Source of the DNA: Micromonospora sp. BL4
GTDB taxonomy: Bacteria; Actinomycetota; Actinomycetes; Mycobacteriales; Micromonosporaceae
Reading direction: 5' to 3'
Length of the DNA: 64,000 bases
NCBI RefSeq assembly: GCF_003667505.1
Contig: NZ_RCVJ01000114.1
Location: 51,195-115,194 of the forward strand
Part shown: piece by piece, positions 25,814-36,222 of the stretch
How the letters are laid out: each line of letters begins with the position of its first letter
Position numbering within the stretch: the stretch's first letter is position 1
Notes under the pieces: model-generated
Database searches by the model: none
The model's input: the letters and a program-made list of their open reading frames with translations, nothing else
What the model was told of the DNA's origin: nothing
Program-made: the position numbers and the translations under genes

Positions 25814-26539
25814 TCAGTCGGTGGCCGACCCGATGGTCTGTGGCGCGGCCGCCGGCTGCTGGTCTGGCGGTGTCTGGTCGAGCGCGTGGCCGCGGACGCC
25901 GCGCGTCAGCAGGTAGCCGATCATCCAGAACTCGCCGATGGTCGCCGGCAGGACGAGGGCGTCGGCGACAGCCTGGGCGCCGGGGGCGAGGTATCCGATG
26001 AATGCGCTGAGCAGGTAGCCGATGCCGCCACCGACGAGGAGGTAGCCGAGCGGGCGGGGCATCCAGTTTGAGCGCAGCACGCAGGTGCCCATGGGGATGA
26101 GCCACAGGCCGAAGAACAGACCTCCGACGCCCCACAGGTTTCCGCTGGCCAGGTAGAGGAGCTGGACGGTGGCCGCCGCGTCGCCGACGGGGTCCAGCGC
26201 GATGTCGAGTGCCGTGGCGAGCAGGGCCGCGCTGACGAGGATCACGACCGCGTTGATGAGCCCGAACGCGGCGATGGCGCTGGCGGCGCGCGCGTCGGCG
26301 GCGCGGAACAGCCGGTGGAACCAGACGGCCGCGAGGGCCTGGGTGACGACGATGAGCAGTTCGAAGGCGACGCCGGCCCGGGCGAGCGACTGGTGCTGGA
26401 CCAGGTTGGCGAGCGTCGCGCTGGGGTCGTCGGCCGCGAAGAGGCGCGGCCGGATGAGCAGAAAGCCGAGGGCGCCGGCGATGGTGAGGCCGAGGTAGAG
26501 GATTCCGGTCGTGCGGGCGGTGCGGATCAGCGCGGGCAT
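25814..26539 (-). CDS. DUF4386-family membrane protein
   Basis: A 241-residue integral membrane protein beginning MPALIRTARTTGILYLGLTI with about six hydrophobic helices and the conserved SGNLWGVGGLFFGLWLIPMG and RPLGYLLVGGGIGYLLSAF segments of DUF4386. The function of the family is unknown. It is divergent from the TetR regulator across 98 bp containing two operator-like palindromes, so it is the likely target of that repressor, as is frequent for this family pair. Confidence 0.9.
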   Translation of the reverse strand: MPALIRTARTTGILYLGLTIAGALGFLLIRPRLFAADDPSATLANLVQHQSLARAGVAFELLIVVTQALAAVWFHRLFRAADARAASAIAAFGLINAVVILVSAALLATALDIALDPVGDAAATVQLLYLASGNLWGVGGLFFGLWLIPMGTCVLRSNWMPRPLGYLLVGGGIGYLLSAFIGYLAPGAQAVADALVLPATIGEFWMIGYLLTRGVRGHALDQTPPDQQPAAAPQTIGSATD

Positions 26540-26582
26540 GGTGGCTCCTCGGGGAGGCCGTGAGGTGGTCGCGATCCAAGAG

Positions 26583-26615
26583 CCTTACAACGTAAGGGAA
26601 CCATACGATGTAAGG
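26583..26615. promoter_or_regulatory. tandem TetR operators
   Basis: CCTTAC-AAC-GTAAGG (26583-26597) is a perfect palindrome. A second copy, CCATAC-GAT-GTAAGG (26601-26615), has one arm mismatch and lies 18 bp from the first, centre to centre. They fill the space between the divergent DUF4386 and TetR genes and would let one repressor control both. The consensus CCTTACnnnGTAAGG fits known TetR-family sites. Confidence 0.75.
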
Positions 26616-26637
26616 TGCTGGCAAGAGGGGGAGACAG

Positions 26638-27345
26638 GTGACAGCGAAGGCGTCTCGGCAGCCGCTCAGCCGTGAGCGCGTACTGGCGGCAGCGGTCGTA
26701 GTGGCGGACGCGGAGGGCATTCAGGCCCTGACGATGCGCCGCCTCGCCGGCGACCTCGGTGTCGAGGCCATGTCGCTCTACCACCACCTGCCCGCCAAGG
26801 AGGCACTCCTCGACGGCGTCGTTGAGACCGTGATCGCGGAGATCGACGCCGCGGTCGGCCGCCTCTCGGCGAACGGTGACGGCGAAGACTGGCGTACGCG
26901 GCTGCGCGGGCAGTTCCTCGCGGCACGTCAGATCATGGTGCGTCACCCGTGGATGCCGGCGCTTTTGGGAACGCGCCGCGCCATCCCCGTCGGCCTGTAC
27001 GCGTACTACGACGGGATCGTGGGGACCCTTCTCGGGGCCGGGTTCTCGCACCACCTCGCGCACCGCGCGGTGCACGCGTTCGGCAGCCTGCCGCTCGGCT
27101 TCGCGCAGGAGGTCTTCAGCCCGGCGGCGGCGGGCGGGAGCATGGAGGCCGACGTGGCGGAAGCGGACCTCGCCGCGATGGCCGGGGCCCTGCCGCATCT
27201 GACGGCGATGGTGGCGATGGAGATGCACGACGGCAGCGACCCCACCCTCGGCTGGTGTGACAGCCAGCTCGAATTCGAGTTCACCCTCGACCTGCTCCTG
27301 GACGGGCTCGAACGCCTCCGCGACCAGAACCAGGTCAAGAGCTGA
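26638..27345 (+). CDS. TetR-family repressor (TetR C-terminal class)
   Basis: A 235-residue regulator with helix-turn-helix at about residues 10-58 (LSRERVLAAAVVVADAEG, then LTMRRLAGDLGVEAMSLYHH and LPAKEALLDGVVETV), and the TetR_C_1-type ligand-binding half with RHPWMPALLGTRRAIPVGL and HRAVHAFGSLPLGFA. GTG 26638 is preceded by a GA-rich ribosome-binding site. It is expected to bind the two palindromes in front of it and to control itself and the divergent DUF4386 gene; inducer unknown. Confidence 0.93.
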   Translation: MTAKASRQPLSRERVLAAAVVVADAEGIQALTMRRLAGDLGVEAMSLYHHLPAKEALLDGVVETVIAEIDAAVGRLSANGDGEDWRTRLRGQFLAARQIMVRHPWMPALLGTRRAIPVGLYAYYDGIVGTLLGAGFSHHLAHRAVHAFGSLPLGFAQEVFSPAAAGGSMEADVAEADLAAMAGALPHLTAMVAMEMHDGSDPTLGWCDSQLEFEFTLDLLLDGLERLRDQNQVKS

Positions 27346-27508
27346 TTCACGACAGATCCCGCGCGGCGAACCTGCGCGGGTAACGTCCGACGGCTGTGCA
27401 ACGATCGACGGGCGTCATGTCGAACGGCCCACCCCGCCGGTCTGTCCGCGTACCGTCGCGGCCGGACACGGGGGAGGGCGCCACACCTCGTACCCCTTGG
27501 AGAGCACG

Positions 27509-28885
<1,377 letters not shown>

Positions 28886-28906
28886 CCGGTCCGCCGTGGT
28901 GCGCGG

Positions 28907-29383
28907 CTAGTGCTGGATCTTGCGCAGGATGTCGACGACGAAGCGGTGGTCGTCCAACTGCGGAAGGCCCGACACGCCCATCCAGCCGACCACGCCCGTA
29001 CCGCGGACACGCAGTGGCACCGCGCCCCCGGCAGCCGCGTAGCGGGAGGCCGGCAGGCCGTACTTCTCCGCCAGCGTCGTCTGCTTCTCCTGGCAGAGCC
29101 GGGCCACGTACAGCGACGAGTGCTCGAACCGCGTCACCACGCGCCCCTTGCGGCGCAGCCACACGTCGTTGTCCGCCGTGGAGCCCGGCAGGCCGGAGTG
29201 GAACAGCTGGCGCCCGGCCCGCCACACACCCACCGCGATCGGGAGCCGCTGCTCGCTGGCGGCGGCGACGGCCAGCGTCCCCAACTGGTACGCGTCCGTC
29301 TCCGACAGGCCCGCGAGCTCCAGCTCGCTCTCCTCGCGCAGCAGCTCGTCCAGCGTGGGCCACGGGTCCTGGTCAGATGGCAT
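28907..29383 (-). CDS. UPF0303/GlcG-HbpS-like heme-degrading-domain protein
   Basis: A 158-residue protein with RLPIAVGVWRAGRQLFHSGL, NDVWLRRKGRVVTRFEHSS, YAAAGGAVPLRVRGTGVVGW and SGLPQLDDHRFVVDIL, the signature of the UPF0303 branch of the GlcG/HbpS family. Relatives bind haem or act in redox sensing, but the family has no settled function. It ends 21 bp from the FAD gene (convergent) and lies 93 bp downstream of the zinc-ribbon SDR. Confidence 0.88.
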   Translation of the reverse strand: MPSDQDPWPTLDELLREESELELAGLSETDAYQLGTLAVAAASEQRLPIAVGVWRAGRQLFHSGLPGSTADNDVWLRRKGRVVTRFEHSSLYVARLCQEKQTTLAEKYGLPASRYAAAGGAVPLRVRGTGVVGWMGVSGLPQLDDHRFVVDILRKIQH

Positions 29384-29476
29384 GCGTACCGTCTCCTCGT
29401 CGAGTGGGCGTACCTGTTGATTGTCGCAAACCCGCTGGTCGTGGCTTCACCGCGGCGGAGCGGACCGGCGTGGCGG

Positions 29477-30937
29477 TCACCAGGCGCAGGGGGCGTAGTC
29501 CTTCAGGAAGCAGCCGTACAGGTCCTCGCCCTGTTCGCCGCGGACGATCGGGTCGTACACCCGGGCCGCGCCGTCGACCAGGTCCAGTGGAGCGTGGAAG
29601 CCCTCGTCCGCCAATCGCATCTTCGTCGGGTGGGGCCGCTCGTCGGTGATCCAGCCGGTGTCGACGCTCGTCATCAGGATGCCGTCGGTCAACATCTCCT
29701 GGGCGCTGGTCCGGGTCAGCATGTTCAGCGCGGCCTTGGCCATGTTGGTGTGCGGGTGCCCCGGCCCCTTGTAGCCGCGGCCGAACTGGCCCTCCATCGC
29801 CGACACGTTCACCACGTACTTGCGGCGGGCCTTCGCGGCGGCAATCGCCGGTCGCAGCCGGCTGACCAGCACGAACGGCGCGGTCACGTTGCACAGCTGC
29901 ACTTCGAGAAGCTCGACCGGGTCCACCTCGTGCACCCGCTGAACCCAGCTGTTGACCGAGTCGAGGTCCGGCACCAGGCCGCCGGCGTCGATGGCCGTGG
30001 ACGCCGCGATCCGTTCCGGTGATGCGGAGCCGCTGGTCAGCGCCAGCGCGGTCAACGCGTGCGGGGTGAGCGCCGTCGATTGCGGTCCGGCCGTCAGGCT
30101 GCCCGCCGGGGTGCCCTGGCCGTCCGGCTTGGCGAAGGTGATCAGCTCCGGCAGCGGGCCCTCCGGCAGGGCGGCGGCCTCCGCCGCCACGAGCTGCGCG
30201 TACGCCCCGGGCGAGCGGCGGACGGTCTGCGCCGCGTTGTTGATCAGGATGTCGAGAGGGCCCTGCTCGGCGACCGAGTCGGCCAGTGCGATCACCTGCG
30301 CCGGGTCGCGCAGGTCGATCCCGACGATCCGCAGGCGGTGCAGCCAGTCCGCGCTGTCCGGCATCGCGGCGAACCGGCGGACCGCGTCGTGCGGGAACCG
30401 CGTGGTCACGGTGGTGTGCGCGCCGTCACGCAGCAGCCGCAGCGCGATGTACATGCCGATCTTCGCCCGGCCGCCGGTGAGCAGCGCGCGCCGGCCCGTC
30501 AGGTCGGTACGCGCGTCCCGGCGCTCCCGGTTGAGCGCGGCGCAGGACGGGCAGAGCTGGTGGTAGAACGCGTCCACCTCGCGGTAGCGCTGCTTGCAGA
30601 CGTAGCAGCCGCGCGGGTTGTGCAGGACGCCGGCCGTGGCGCCGGCGGTGGGAGAGGCGAGGGGGATGCCCTGCGTCTCGTCGTCGATCCGGCCGGGGGC
30701 GCCGGTGGCGGTGGCCGCCGTCACCGCGCGGTCGGCGGTCATGATCGCGTCGCGCCGCTCCTCGCGCCGCCGCTGCTTGATCACCTTGTAGAGCTTCGCG
30801 GTGGCCCGCTGCACCCGCACCACGTCGGGGTGGTCGGACGGCAGAGCTTCCAACGCCTCGAAGACGCTGAGACAGGTCTCCAGCTGGCTCCGGTCGATCC
30901 CGTGCTGACCGATTTCCGTACCGTTGTCCACCGTCAT
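29477..30937 (-). CDS. large SDR-family protein with N-terminal zinc-ribbon-like motif
   Basis: A 486-residue protein. The N-terminal 140 residues are helical and basic and end in CYVC (Cys111, Cys114) and CPSC (Cys129, Cys132), a probable zinc-binding four-cysteine site. A Rossmann domain follows: LLTGGRAKIGMYIA, ILINNAAQTV, VVNVSAMEGQFG (Ser379). The YxxxK motif is absent in its usual form: the residue four before Lys401 is Thr397 in PHTNMAKAAL. Reductase activity is therefore uncertain. The ATG at 30937 is the first plausible start; it is 172 bp from the siderophore operon and may be co-transcribed or separate. Confidence 0.88.
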   Translation of the reverse strand: MTVDNGTEIGQHGIDRSQLETCLSVFEALEALPSDHPDVVRVQRATAKLYKVIKQRRREERRDAIMTADRAVTAATATGAPGRIDDETQGIPLASPTAGATAGVLHNPRGCYVCKQRYREVDAFYHQLCPSCAALNRERRDARTDLTGRRALLTGGRAKIGMYIALRLLRDGAHTTVTTRFPHDAVRRFAAMPDSADWLHRLRIVGIDLRDPAQVIALADSVAEQGPLDILINNAAQTVRRSPGAYAQLVAAEAAALPEGPLPELITFAKPDGQGTPAGSLTAGPQSTALTPHALTALALTSGSASPERIAASTAIDAGGLVPDLDSVNSWVQRVHEVDPVELLEVQLCNVTAPFVLVSRLRPAIAAAKARRKYVVNVSAMEGQFGRGYKGPGHPHTNMAKAALNMLTRTSAQEMLTDGILMTSVDTGWITDERPHPTKMRLADEGFHAPLDLVDGAARVYDPIVRGEQGEDLYGCFLKDYAPCAW

Positions 30938-31109
30938 GCGTCTCTGTCTCGTCCCGTTCCCTGCGCCGGTTCCAGCCCGGCCCACCCCAAGTCCGACCCG
31001 GAACTGTACGCACCACCCGGCCTCCGATGCACCCCACGCGCCCTGCCGCCGCGCCGAGGCCGACGTCACAGCGGGCGGGGGACGCTTCGGCGGTGGGCAC
31101 GGCGACGAC

Positions 31110-32015
31110 TCAGGCCGGGTCGGCGCGGCCGAGCCGCCAGTAGCCCATGAAGGCCACCGCCCGTCGGTCGAGACCCCGCTCGGCGACCAGGTGCCGGCGC
31201 AGGGTCCGGATGACGCCGGCCTCCCCGGCGAGCCACGCGTACAGCGGAACCGGCGGCACCTCCTCGGGAACCTCCCACAGGATCTCGGTGTCGACGTCCA
31301 CGTCCGCGACGGGCTGGGCGGCCCCCGTCGCGTCCCCGGCCAGCAGTTCACCGGCCGCGGCGGCGACGGCCGGCACCAGCCGGCTGCCGTGCCCGTTCGC
31401 GCCTCGGGCCAGCCAGCGGACCTCGATTCCCGGGGGAGCGACCAGCGGCAGCACGTCGTCGACGTCGGGCACCTCCAGCAGGACGGTGCCGCGGGCGTCG
31501 CGGGGAAGCCGTTCGCAGATGCCGCTGATGGCCGGTACGGCCGTCTCGTCCCCGGCCAGCAGCAGCCGTGCCGCCGATGACGGCCGGAACTCGATGCCCC
31601 CGTGGTCACCGTCGTAGCCGGCGTCCGGCCCGAGGATGGCGATCTCGTCGCCGACGCTCACCCGCCGGGCCCAGCGGGTCGCCGGGCCGCCGTCGCCGTG
31701 CAGCACCAGGTCGACGTCGACCTCGGCCAGGTGGGACCGGACCGTCCGTACGGTGTAGGTGCGCACCGGATTGCGCAGGTGTTCGGGCAGGGCCCGCCAC
31801 TTCGCGTACCAGTCCGGTCCGTCCGGCAGGCGTACCTCGCGCTGACCGGGCAGCGGCAGGGCCAACTTGATCCGCTGGTCGTAACCGTTGTCGGCGAAGC
31901 GGTCGAGGTCTGCTCCGGTGAAGGTCACCCGGACGAACGACGGGCTCAGCCGGCGTACCGCGCGGACCTCGACGGTGAACAGGCGCCACGGTGCGATGGG
32001 CATGGTCTCGGTCAT
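31110..32015 (-). CDS. siderophore-interacting protein (ferric-siderophore reductase)
   Basis: A 301-residue FAD/NAD(P)H reductase that releases iron from imported ferric siderophores in the cytoplasm. The FAD-binding RTYTVR is at residues 85-90 and the C-terminal SIP domain holds LLLAGDETAVPAISGI and ends AFMGYWRLGRADPA. The ATG is preceded by AGAGAGG. It lies 29 bp after the fused permease and is the last gene of the iron operon 36005-31110. Confidence 0.94.
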   Translation of the reverse strand: MTETMPIAPWRLFTVEVRAVRRLSPSFVRVTFTGADLDRFADNGYDQRIKLALPLPGQREVRLPDGPDWYAKWRALPEHLRNPVRTYTVRTVRSHLAEVDVDLVLHGDGGPATRWARRVSVGDEIAILGPDAGYDGDHGGIEFRPSSAARLLLAGDETAVPAISGICERLPRDARGTVLLEVPDVDDVLPLVAPPGIEVRWLARGANGHGSRLVPAVAAAAGELLAGDATGAAQPVADVDVDTEILWEVPEEVPPVPLYAWLAGEAGVIRTLRRHLVAERGLDRRAVAFMGYWRLGRADPA

Positions 32016-32044
32016 GGTGCCTCTCTGGTGCTCGGTCCGGCCTG

Positions 32045-34156
32045 CTACCGGGGGTGGTTCGCCACGGCGCGGGAGCGCCACAGCAGCCAGACGAAGTACG
32101 GGGTGCCGATCATGGCGGTGACCAGGCCGGCGGGGATCTGGGCCGGAGCGATGAACGTCCGTCCGAGGGTGTCGGCGATGCTGACCAGCGCCGCGCCGAG
32201 CAGGGCGGCCACCGGAAGCACCCGGGAGTGCCGGCCGCCCACGAGCGCTCGGGCGGCGTGCGGGGCGACCAGGCCGACGAAGCCGATGACCCCGACGGCG
32301 GAGACCGCGGTGGAGGTGAGCAGCGCCGCCGCGCCGAGCGCGACCAGCCGGGTGCGCTCCAGTCGGACGCCGAGCACGCGGGGGGTGTCGTCGTCCAGCG
32401 TCATCAGGTCGAGTTCGCGCCGGGCGGCGACCACAGCCGGGGTGAGCACCAGCAATGCGATCAGCACCGGGAGCACCTGTGTGGACGTGCGGCCGTAGGT
32501 GGAGCCGGACAGCCAGGTCAACGCCTTTCCGGTGTTCCACGGGTCGAAGGCGACGATCAGGTACGTGATCAACGCGGTGCCGCCCTGCCAGGCGCCGAAG
32601 CCGATCAGCACCAGCCGGTCGGAGCTGAGCCCGCCGCCCCGCCAGGCAAGGCCGTAGACCAGGGTGAACGCCAGCATCGCGCCGAGCCCGGCGACGCCGG
32701 AGACGGCCCACACGCCGGCCAGCGGCACGAAGGTGAGCAGCGCCACCGCGCCGAGTCCGGCGCCGGCGGTGATGCCGAGGATGCCGGGTTCGGCGAGCGG
32801 ATTGCGGCAGACCGCCTGCACGGTGGTGCCGGCAACCGCGAGCGCCGCGCCGGCCAGGACCGCCGCGGCGACGCGCGGCCACCGCTGGTCCAGCACGAAG
32901 GTGTACGCCGGTCCGGTGGTGCCGTTGACCCAGTTGACGAGGTCACCGAGGAGCACCCAGGTGTCGCCGGCGAGCATGCCGACCGTCACGGCGGCGACGG
33001 TGACCACGGCGCTGACGGCGACGACGGTGCGGTGGAAGGCCGGGGAGCGGACGGCCGCGTGCCCGCCGGGCGGGCGGCGGGTGGGGCCGGCGTCGCGGTG
33101 CCGGCGGGCCAACCAGATGAGGATCGCCGCGCCGAGCAGGGTGGTGACGACGCCGGTGGGAACCTCCACCCCGGCCTGCCCACCCATGATGGCCCGCAGC
33201 AGCACGTCGGAACCGAGCACGATGACGACCCCGGCGATGCCGGACAGCGGCAGCAGGATGCGGTGCCGGTGCACCCCGGGCACCACGGGGGCGAGCAGCC
33301 GGACGATCACCGGGGCGCACAGGCCGACGAAGCCGACCGGGCCGGTGAGGGTCACCGCCGCCGCGGACAGCAGCACCGCGAGCAGGGTGACGGTGAGTCG
33401 CGTACGTCGCACGTCGAGGCCGAGCACGGTGGCGGTGTCGTCGCCGAGGGCGAGGATGTCCAGGCGGTGCCCGAGCAGCACCAGCACGATGAGCGCGCCG
33501 ACGATCACCGGGGCGAGCTGGGTCAGCGCGACCAGGTCGCTCTGCACCAGCGAACCGTTTCCCCAGGCGAACATGCCGATGGTGGCCTGCTCGAACAGGA
33601 GCAGCAGCAGGGTGGTCACCGAGCTGAGCGCCAGCGCGGTCGCCGAACCGGCGAGGATGAGTCGGGTGGTGCCCGCCTGTCCACCGGCGGACATCGCCAT
33701 CACCAGGCCGGCGGCGGCCAGTCCTCCGACGAAGGCGAGTGCGCCGGCCGGCAGCGCGGGCAGCGAGATGCCGAACGCGGCGACGGAGACGATCGCCAGG
33801 TGGGCGCCCGCGTTGACGGCAAGGGTGTCGGGGGAGGCGAGTGGGTTTCGGGCGATCGACTGCAACGCGGCTCCGGCGACACCGAGCGCGACGCCGATGG
33901 CCAACCCGGCGAGCAGGCGGGGCAGCCGGGAGGCGACCAGGACGCGGGCCGCCTCGTCGTCGGCGCCGGTGGCGAGCCGCAGCAGGTCGAGGGCGCCGAC
34001 GGTGGAGGTGCCCTGGGTGAGGTGCACCGCGCCGACCACGAGCAGCAGCAGGATCGCGGCGAGGAAGACACCGACGACGCGGGGCACCGCCAGGCGCCCG
34101 CCCGGAGCCGGCCGGGTGGCCGGCTCCGGGCGCGGGGGTGCGATCAGCACGCTCAC
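32045..34156 (-). CDS. fused two-domain FecCD/FhuB-type siderophore permease
   Basis: A 703-residue inner-membrane permease with two complete FecCD halves: residues about 25-340 (ASRLPRLLAGLAIGVALGVA, LQSIARNPLASPDTLAVNAG) and about 370-695 (WPRVAAAVLAGAALAVAGTT, VCRNPLAEPGILGITAGAG), each with about ten helices. The arrangement is that of FhuB, where one polypeptide forms the whole channel. GTG 34156 overlaps the stop of the binding-protein gene (GTGA), giving coupled translation. Confidence 0.94.
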   Translation of the reverse strand: MSVLIAPPRPEPATRPAPGGRLAVPRVVGVFLAAILLLLVVGAVHLTQGTSTVGALDLLRLATGADDEAARVLVASRLPRLLAGLAIGVALGVAGAALQSIARNPLASPDTLAVNAGAHLAIVSVAAFGISLPALPAGALAFVGGLAAAGLVMAMSAGGQAGTTRLILAGSATALALSSVTTLLLLLFEQATIGMFAWGNGSLVQSDLVALTQLAPVIVGALIVLVLLGHRLDILALGDDTATVLGLDVRRTRLTVTLLAVLLSAAAVTLTGPVGFVGLCAPVIVRLLAPVVPGVHRHRILLPLSGIAGVVIVLGSDVLLRAIMGGQAGVEVPTGVVTTLLGAAILIWLARRHRDAGPTRRPPGGHAAVRSPAFHRTVVAVSAVVTVAAVTVGMLAGDTWVLLGDLVNWVNGTTGPAYTFVLDQRWPRVAAAVLAGAALAVAGTTVQAVCRNPLAEPGILGITAGAGLGAVALLTFVPLAGVWAVSGVAGLGAMLAFTLVYGLAWRGGGLSSDRLVLIGFGAWQGGTALITYLIVAFDPWNTGKALTWLSGSTYGRTSTQVLPVLIALLVLTPAVVAARRELDLMTLDDDTPRVLGVRLERTRLVALGAAALLTSTAVSAVGVIGFVGLVAPHAARALVGGRHSRVLPVAALLGAALVSIADTLGRTFIAPAQIPAGLVTAMIGTPYFVWLLWRSRAVANHPR

Positions 34157-35136
34157 ACCGTGTACGTCTTGACGAGCTGGTCGATGTACTGCTTGCCGGA
34201 CAGCGGGCCGCCGAAGGTCCAGACGCCGTCGGGCATCTTGTGCAGGTTGCCCCGCTGCACGAAGGGCAGCGACTTCCAGATGGCGTTGCCGGCGAGACCG
34301 TCAGCGAACACGTCGACGCCGTCGGAGGCGTTGTAGAAGAGGTGCAGGTTCGGGTCCTTGAGGACGCTCATGCCCTCGACGTCGGTCTGGCCGAGGCCCC
34401 AGACCTCGTCGGTCTTGCCGGTCCAGGCGTTGGTGAGGCCGAGCTGGATGCCGATCTGGGAGACGAGCGCACCCTGGCCGAACATCCGGATGCTGACGGT
34501 GCTGCCCTCCTTCCAACCGTCGGCGATGGCGAACGGGCGCCCGGCGGCGCCCGCGTCGGCGATCTTCTTCTTGCCGTCCGCGATGGCCGCGTCGAAGTCG
34601 GCGAGCAGCTTCTGCGCCTCGGTGGTCTTGCCGACCGCCTTGGCGATCATGGTGAGCTCGGTGCGCATCCGGCCGAGGTTGTCCTTGGCGTCGCTGCCCT
34701 TGGCGACCACGACGGGGACGTACTTCTCGAGCTGGCTGACCAGGGTGCCACCCCGGTCGTCCTCCATCACCACCAGGTCGGGCTGCAGGGCGACGATCGA
34801 GTCGACGCTCGGCTCGCCGCGCGTGCCGACGTCCTTGACGCCCGGGTCGAGCTTGGCGGCGGTGACCCACGTGCCGTAGCCCTTGGGGTCGGCGACGCCG
34901 ACGGGCATGACGCCCAGGCTGACCAGCATCTCGACCTCGCCCCACTCCAGGCCGACGACCTTGGTCGCCGGGGCCTTGAGGGTGACGTCCTTGCCGCGGC
35001 TGTCGGTGACGGTGACCGGCCCGCCGGCCGCCGAGGCGGAGGCCTCGGGGGTCGCGGCGTTCTCGGTGGTGCCGCAGGCGCTGAGTGACAGCGCGGCCAT
35101 CACGGCGATGAGGGCGGTGAAACGGGTACGGGTCAT
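34153..35136 (-). CDS. iron-siderophore ABC transporter substrate-binding lipoprotein
   Basis: A 327-residue periplasmic-type binding protein (FecB/FhuD class). The signal peptide ends in the lipobox LSAC with Cys21 as the lipidated residue, followed by a Ser/Ala linker and VTVTDSRGKDVTLKAPATKV. The two lobes show VVGLEWGEVEMLVSLGVMP and PSVDSIVALQPDLVV. It captures the ferric siderophore outside and hands it to the fused permease. It lies 35 bp after the ATPase gene in the iron-regulated operon. Confidence 0.94.
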   Translation of the reverse strand: MTRTRFTALIAVMAALSLSACGTTENAATPEASASAAGGPVTVTDSRGKDVTLKAPATKVVGLEWGEVEMLVSLGVMPVGVADPKGYGTWVTAAKLDPGVKDVGTRGEPSVDSIVALQPDLVVMEDDRGGTLVSQLEKYVPVVVAKGSDAKDNLGRMRTELTMIAKAVGKTTEAQKLLADFDAAIADGKKKIADAGAAGRPFAIADGWKEGSTVSIRMFGQGALVSQIGIQLGLTNAWTGKTDEVWGLGQTDVEGMSVLKDPNLHLFYNASDGVDVFADGLAGNAIWKSLPFVQRGNLHKMPDGVWTFGGPLSGKQYIDQLVKTYTV

Positions 35137-35171
35137 GACGATCTTTCTCTGGTGCGGATCGGGGTGGTCGT

Positions 35172-36005
35172 TCAGATCAGGGTGCGGGTGAGGTGTCGTC
35201 CCACGGGGCGGGTGGTGACCAGTCCGCTGAGCGGATCGGTGCTCACCTCGATCCGGATTCCGTAGGTCTCGGTCAGGGCGTTCTCGGTGAACACCTCGGC
35301 CGGGGTGCCGGTGGCGCGGACCCGGCCGTTGTCCAGCAGGACCACCTCGTCGGCCACGGCGGCTGCCTGGTTGAGGTCGTGCAGCACGACGCCGACGGCG
35401 ACGCCGTGGTCGTCGGCGAGGTCACGGACCAGGTCGAGGATCTCCACCTGGTAGCGCAGGTCGAGGAAGGTGGTGGGCTCGTCGAGGAGCAGGACCGGGG
35501 TGTCCTGGGCCAGGCAGGTGGCCAGCCACACCCGCTGCAACTCGCCGCCGGAGAGTTCGTCGACCGGACGCTCCGCCATCGCGGTCACGCCGGTGACGTC
35601 CATGGCGCGGGCGATGGCGACGGGACCGTGCGGGTCGTCCGCCCGCCAGCGTCCCCGGTAGGGGTGGCGCCCGTACCCCACCACGTCGCGGACGGTGACC
35701 CCGCTGGGCACCGGCCGGCTCTGGGCGAGCAGGGTGACCCGACGGGCGAACTCCCTGGCCGGCAGGTTGGTCGCGGAGCCGCCGTCGGCGAGGTGGACCG
35801 CGCCGGCCTCGATCGGGTGCAGCCGGGCCAGGGCGCGCAGCAGCGTGGACTTGCCGCTGCCGTTGGGGCCGACGAGTGCGGTCACCGCACCCCGGCGGAG
35901 GCCGATCGCCGCTCCGTGCACCACGGTCACGCCGTGGTACCCGAGGCGGAGGTCGACGCCCGACAGGCTGTGTTCCCCGGTGATCGACACCAGCTGCTCA
36001 TGCAT
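35172..36005 (-). CDS. iron-siderophore ABC transporter ATP-binding protein
   Basis: A 277-residue FecE/FhuC-class ATPase. Walker A is GPNGSGKST (46-54), the signature LSGGELQR (150-157), Walker B VLLLDEPTT (170-178) and the switch histidine is in VVLHDLNQA. It is the first gene of the four-gene uptake operon. ATG 36005 directly follows the iron box, with no ribosome-binding site; promoter geometry suggests a leaderless transcript. Confidence 0.94.
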   Translation of the reverse strand: MHEQLVSITGEHSLSGVDLRLGYHGVTVVHGAAIGLRRGAVTALVGPNGSGKSTLLRALARLHPIEAGAVHLADGGSATNLPAREFARRVTLLAQSRPVPSGVTVRDVVGYGRHPYRGRWRADDPHGPVAIARAMDVTGVTAMAERPVDELSGGELQRVWLATCLAQDTPVLLLDEPTTFLDLRYQVEILDLVRDLADDHGVAVGVVLHDLNQAAAVADEVVLLDNGRVRATGTPAEVFTENALTETYGIRIEVSTDPLSGLVTTRPVGRHLTRTLI

Positions 36006-36042
36006 GAGGTTAGGCTAACCTAACCCCTGGACGATCTGTCAA
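36005..36042 (-). promoter_or_regulatory. iron box (DtxR/IdeR type) on the siderophore-operon promoter
   Basis: On the reverse strand TTAGGTTAGCCTAACCTCA matches the 19-base DtxR/IdeR consensus TTAGGTTAGSCTAACCTAA at 18 positions (36005-36023). A perfect -35 TTGACA is at 36037-36042 and the -10-like TTAGCC/TAGCCT lies in the box centre, 18-19 bases away. The -10 ends about six bases before ATG 36005. Iron-loaded repressor bound here would block RNA polymerase. Site and promoter are seen; the regulator itself is not in the window. Confidence 0.88.
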
Positions 36043-36222
36043 GACGGTCCTCACCTGCGGATTCCCGCGACTGCCGACATCGACATCGTTGAACGCGGCC
36101 CGATTCGATGCCCGAATGGCGACCCGCCGCATGCCCACGAGAAAATGACGGACTGACTGCGGCGGCTCCGGTGGTTACGGTCGTGGATGCCGAGGTTTCC
36201 CGACCACCCGAGGAGTGACCGC

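Noticed and set aside
31991..34336. 781-residue forward frame opposite the fused permease
   Set aside because: Its composition (Gly/Asp/His/Glu/Gln-rich without hydrophobic core) is that of an antisense shadow of a membrane protein gene.
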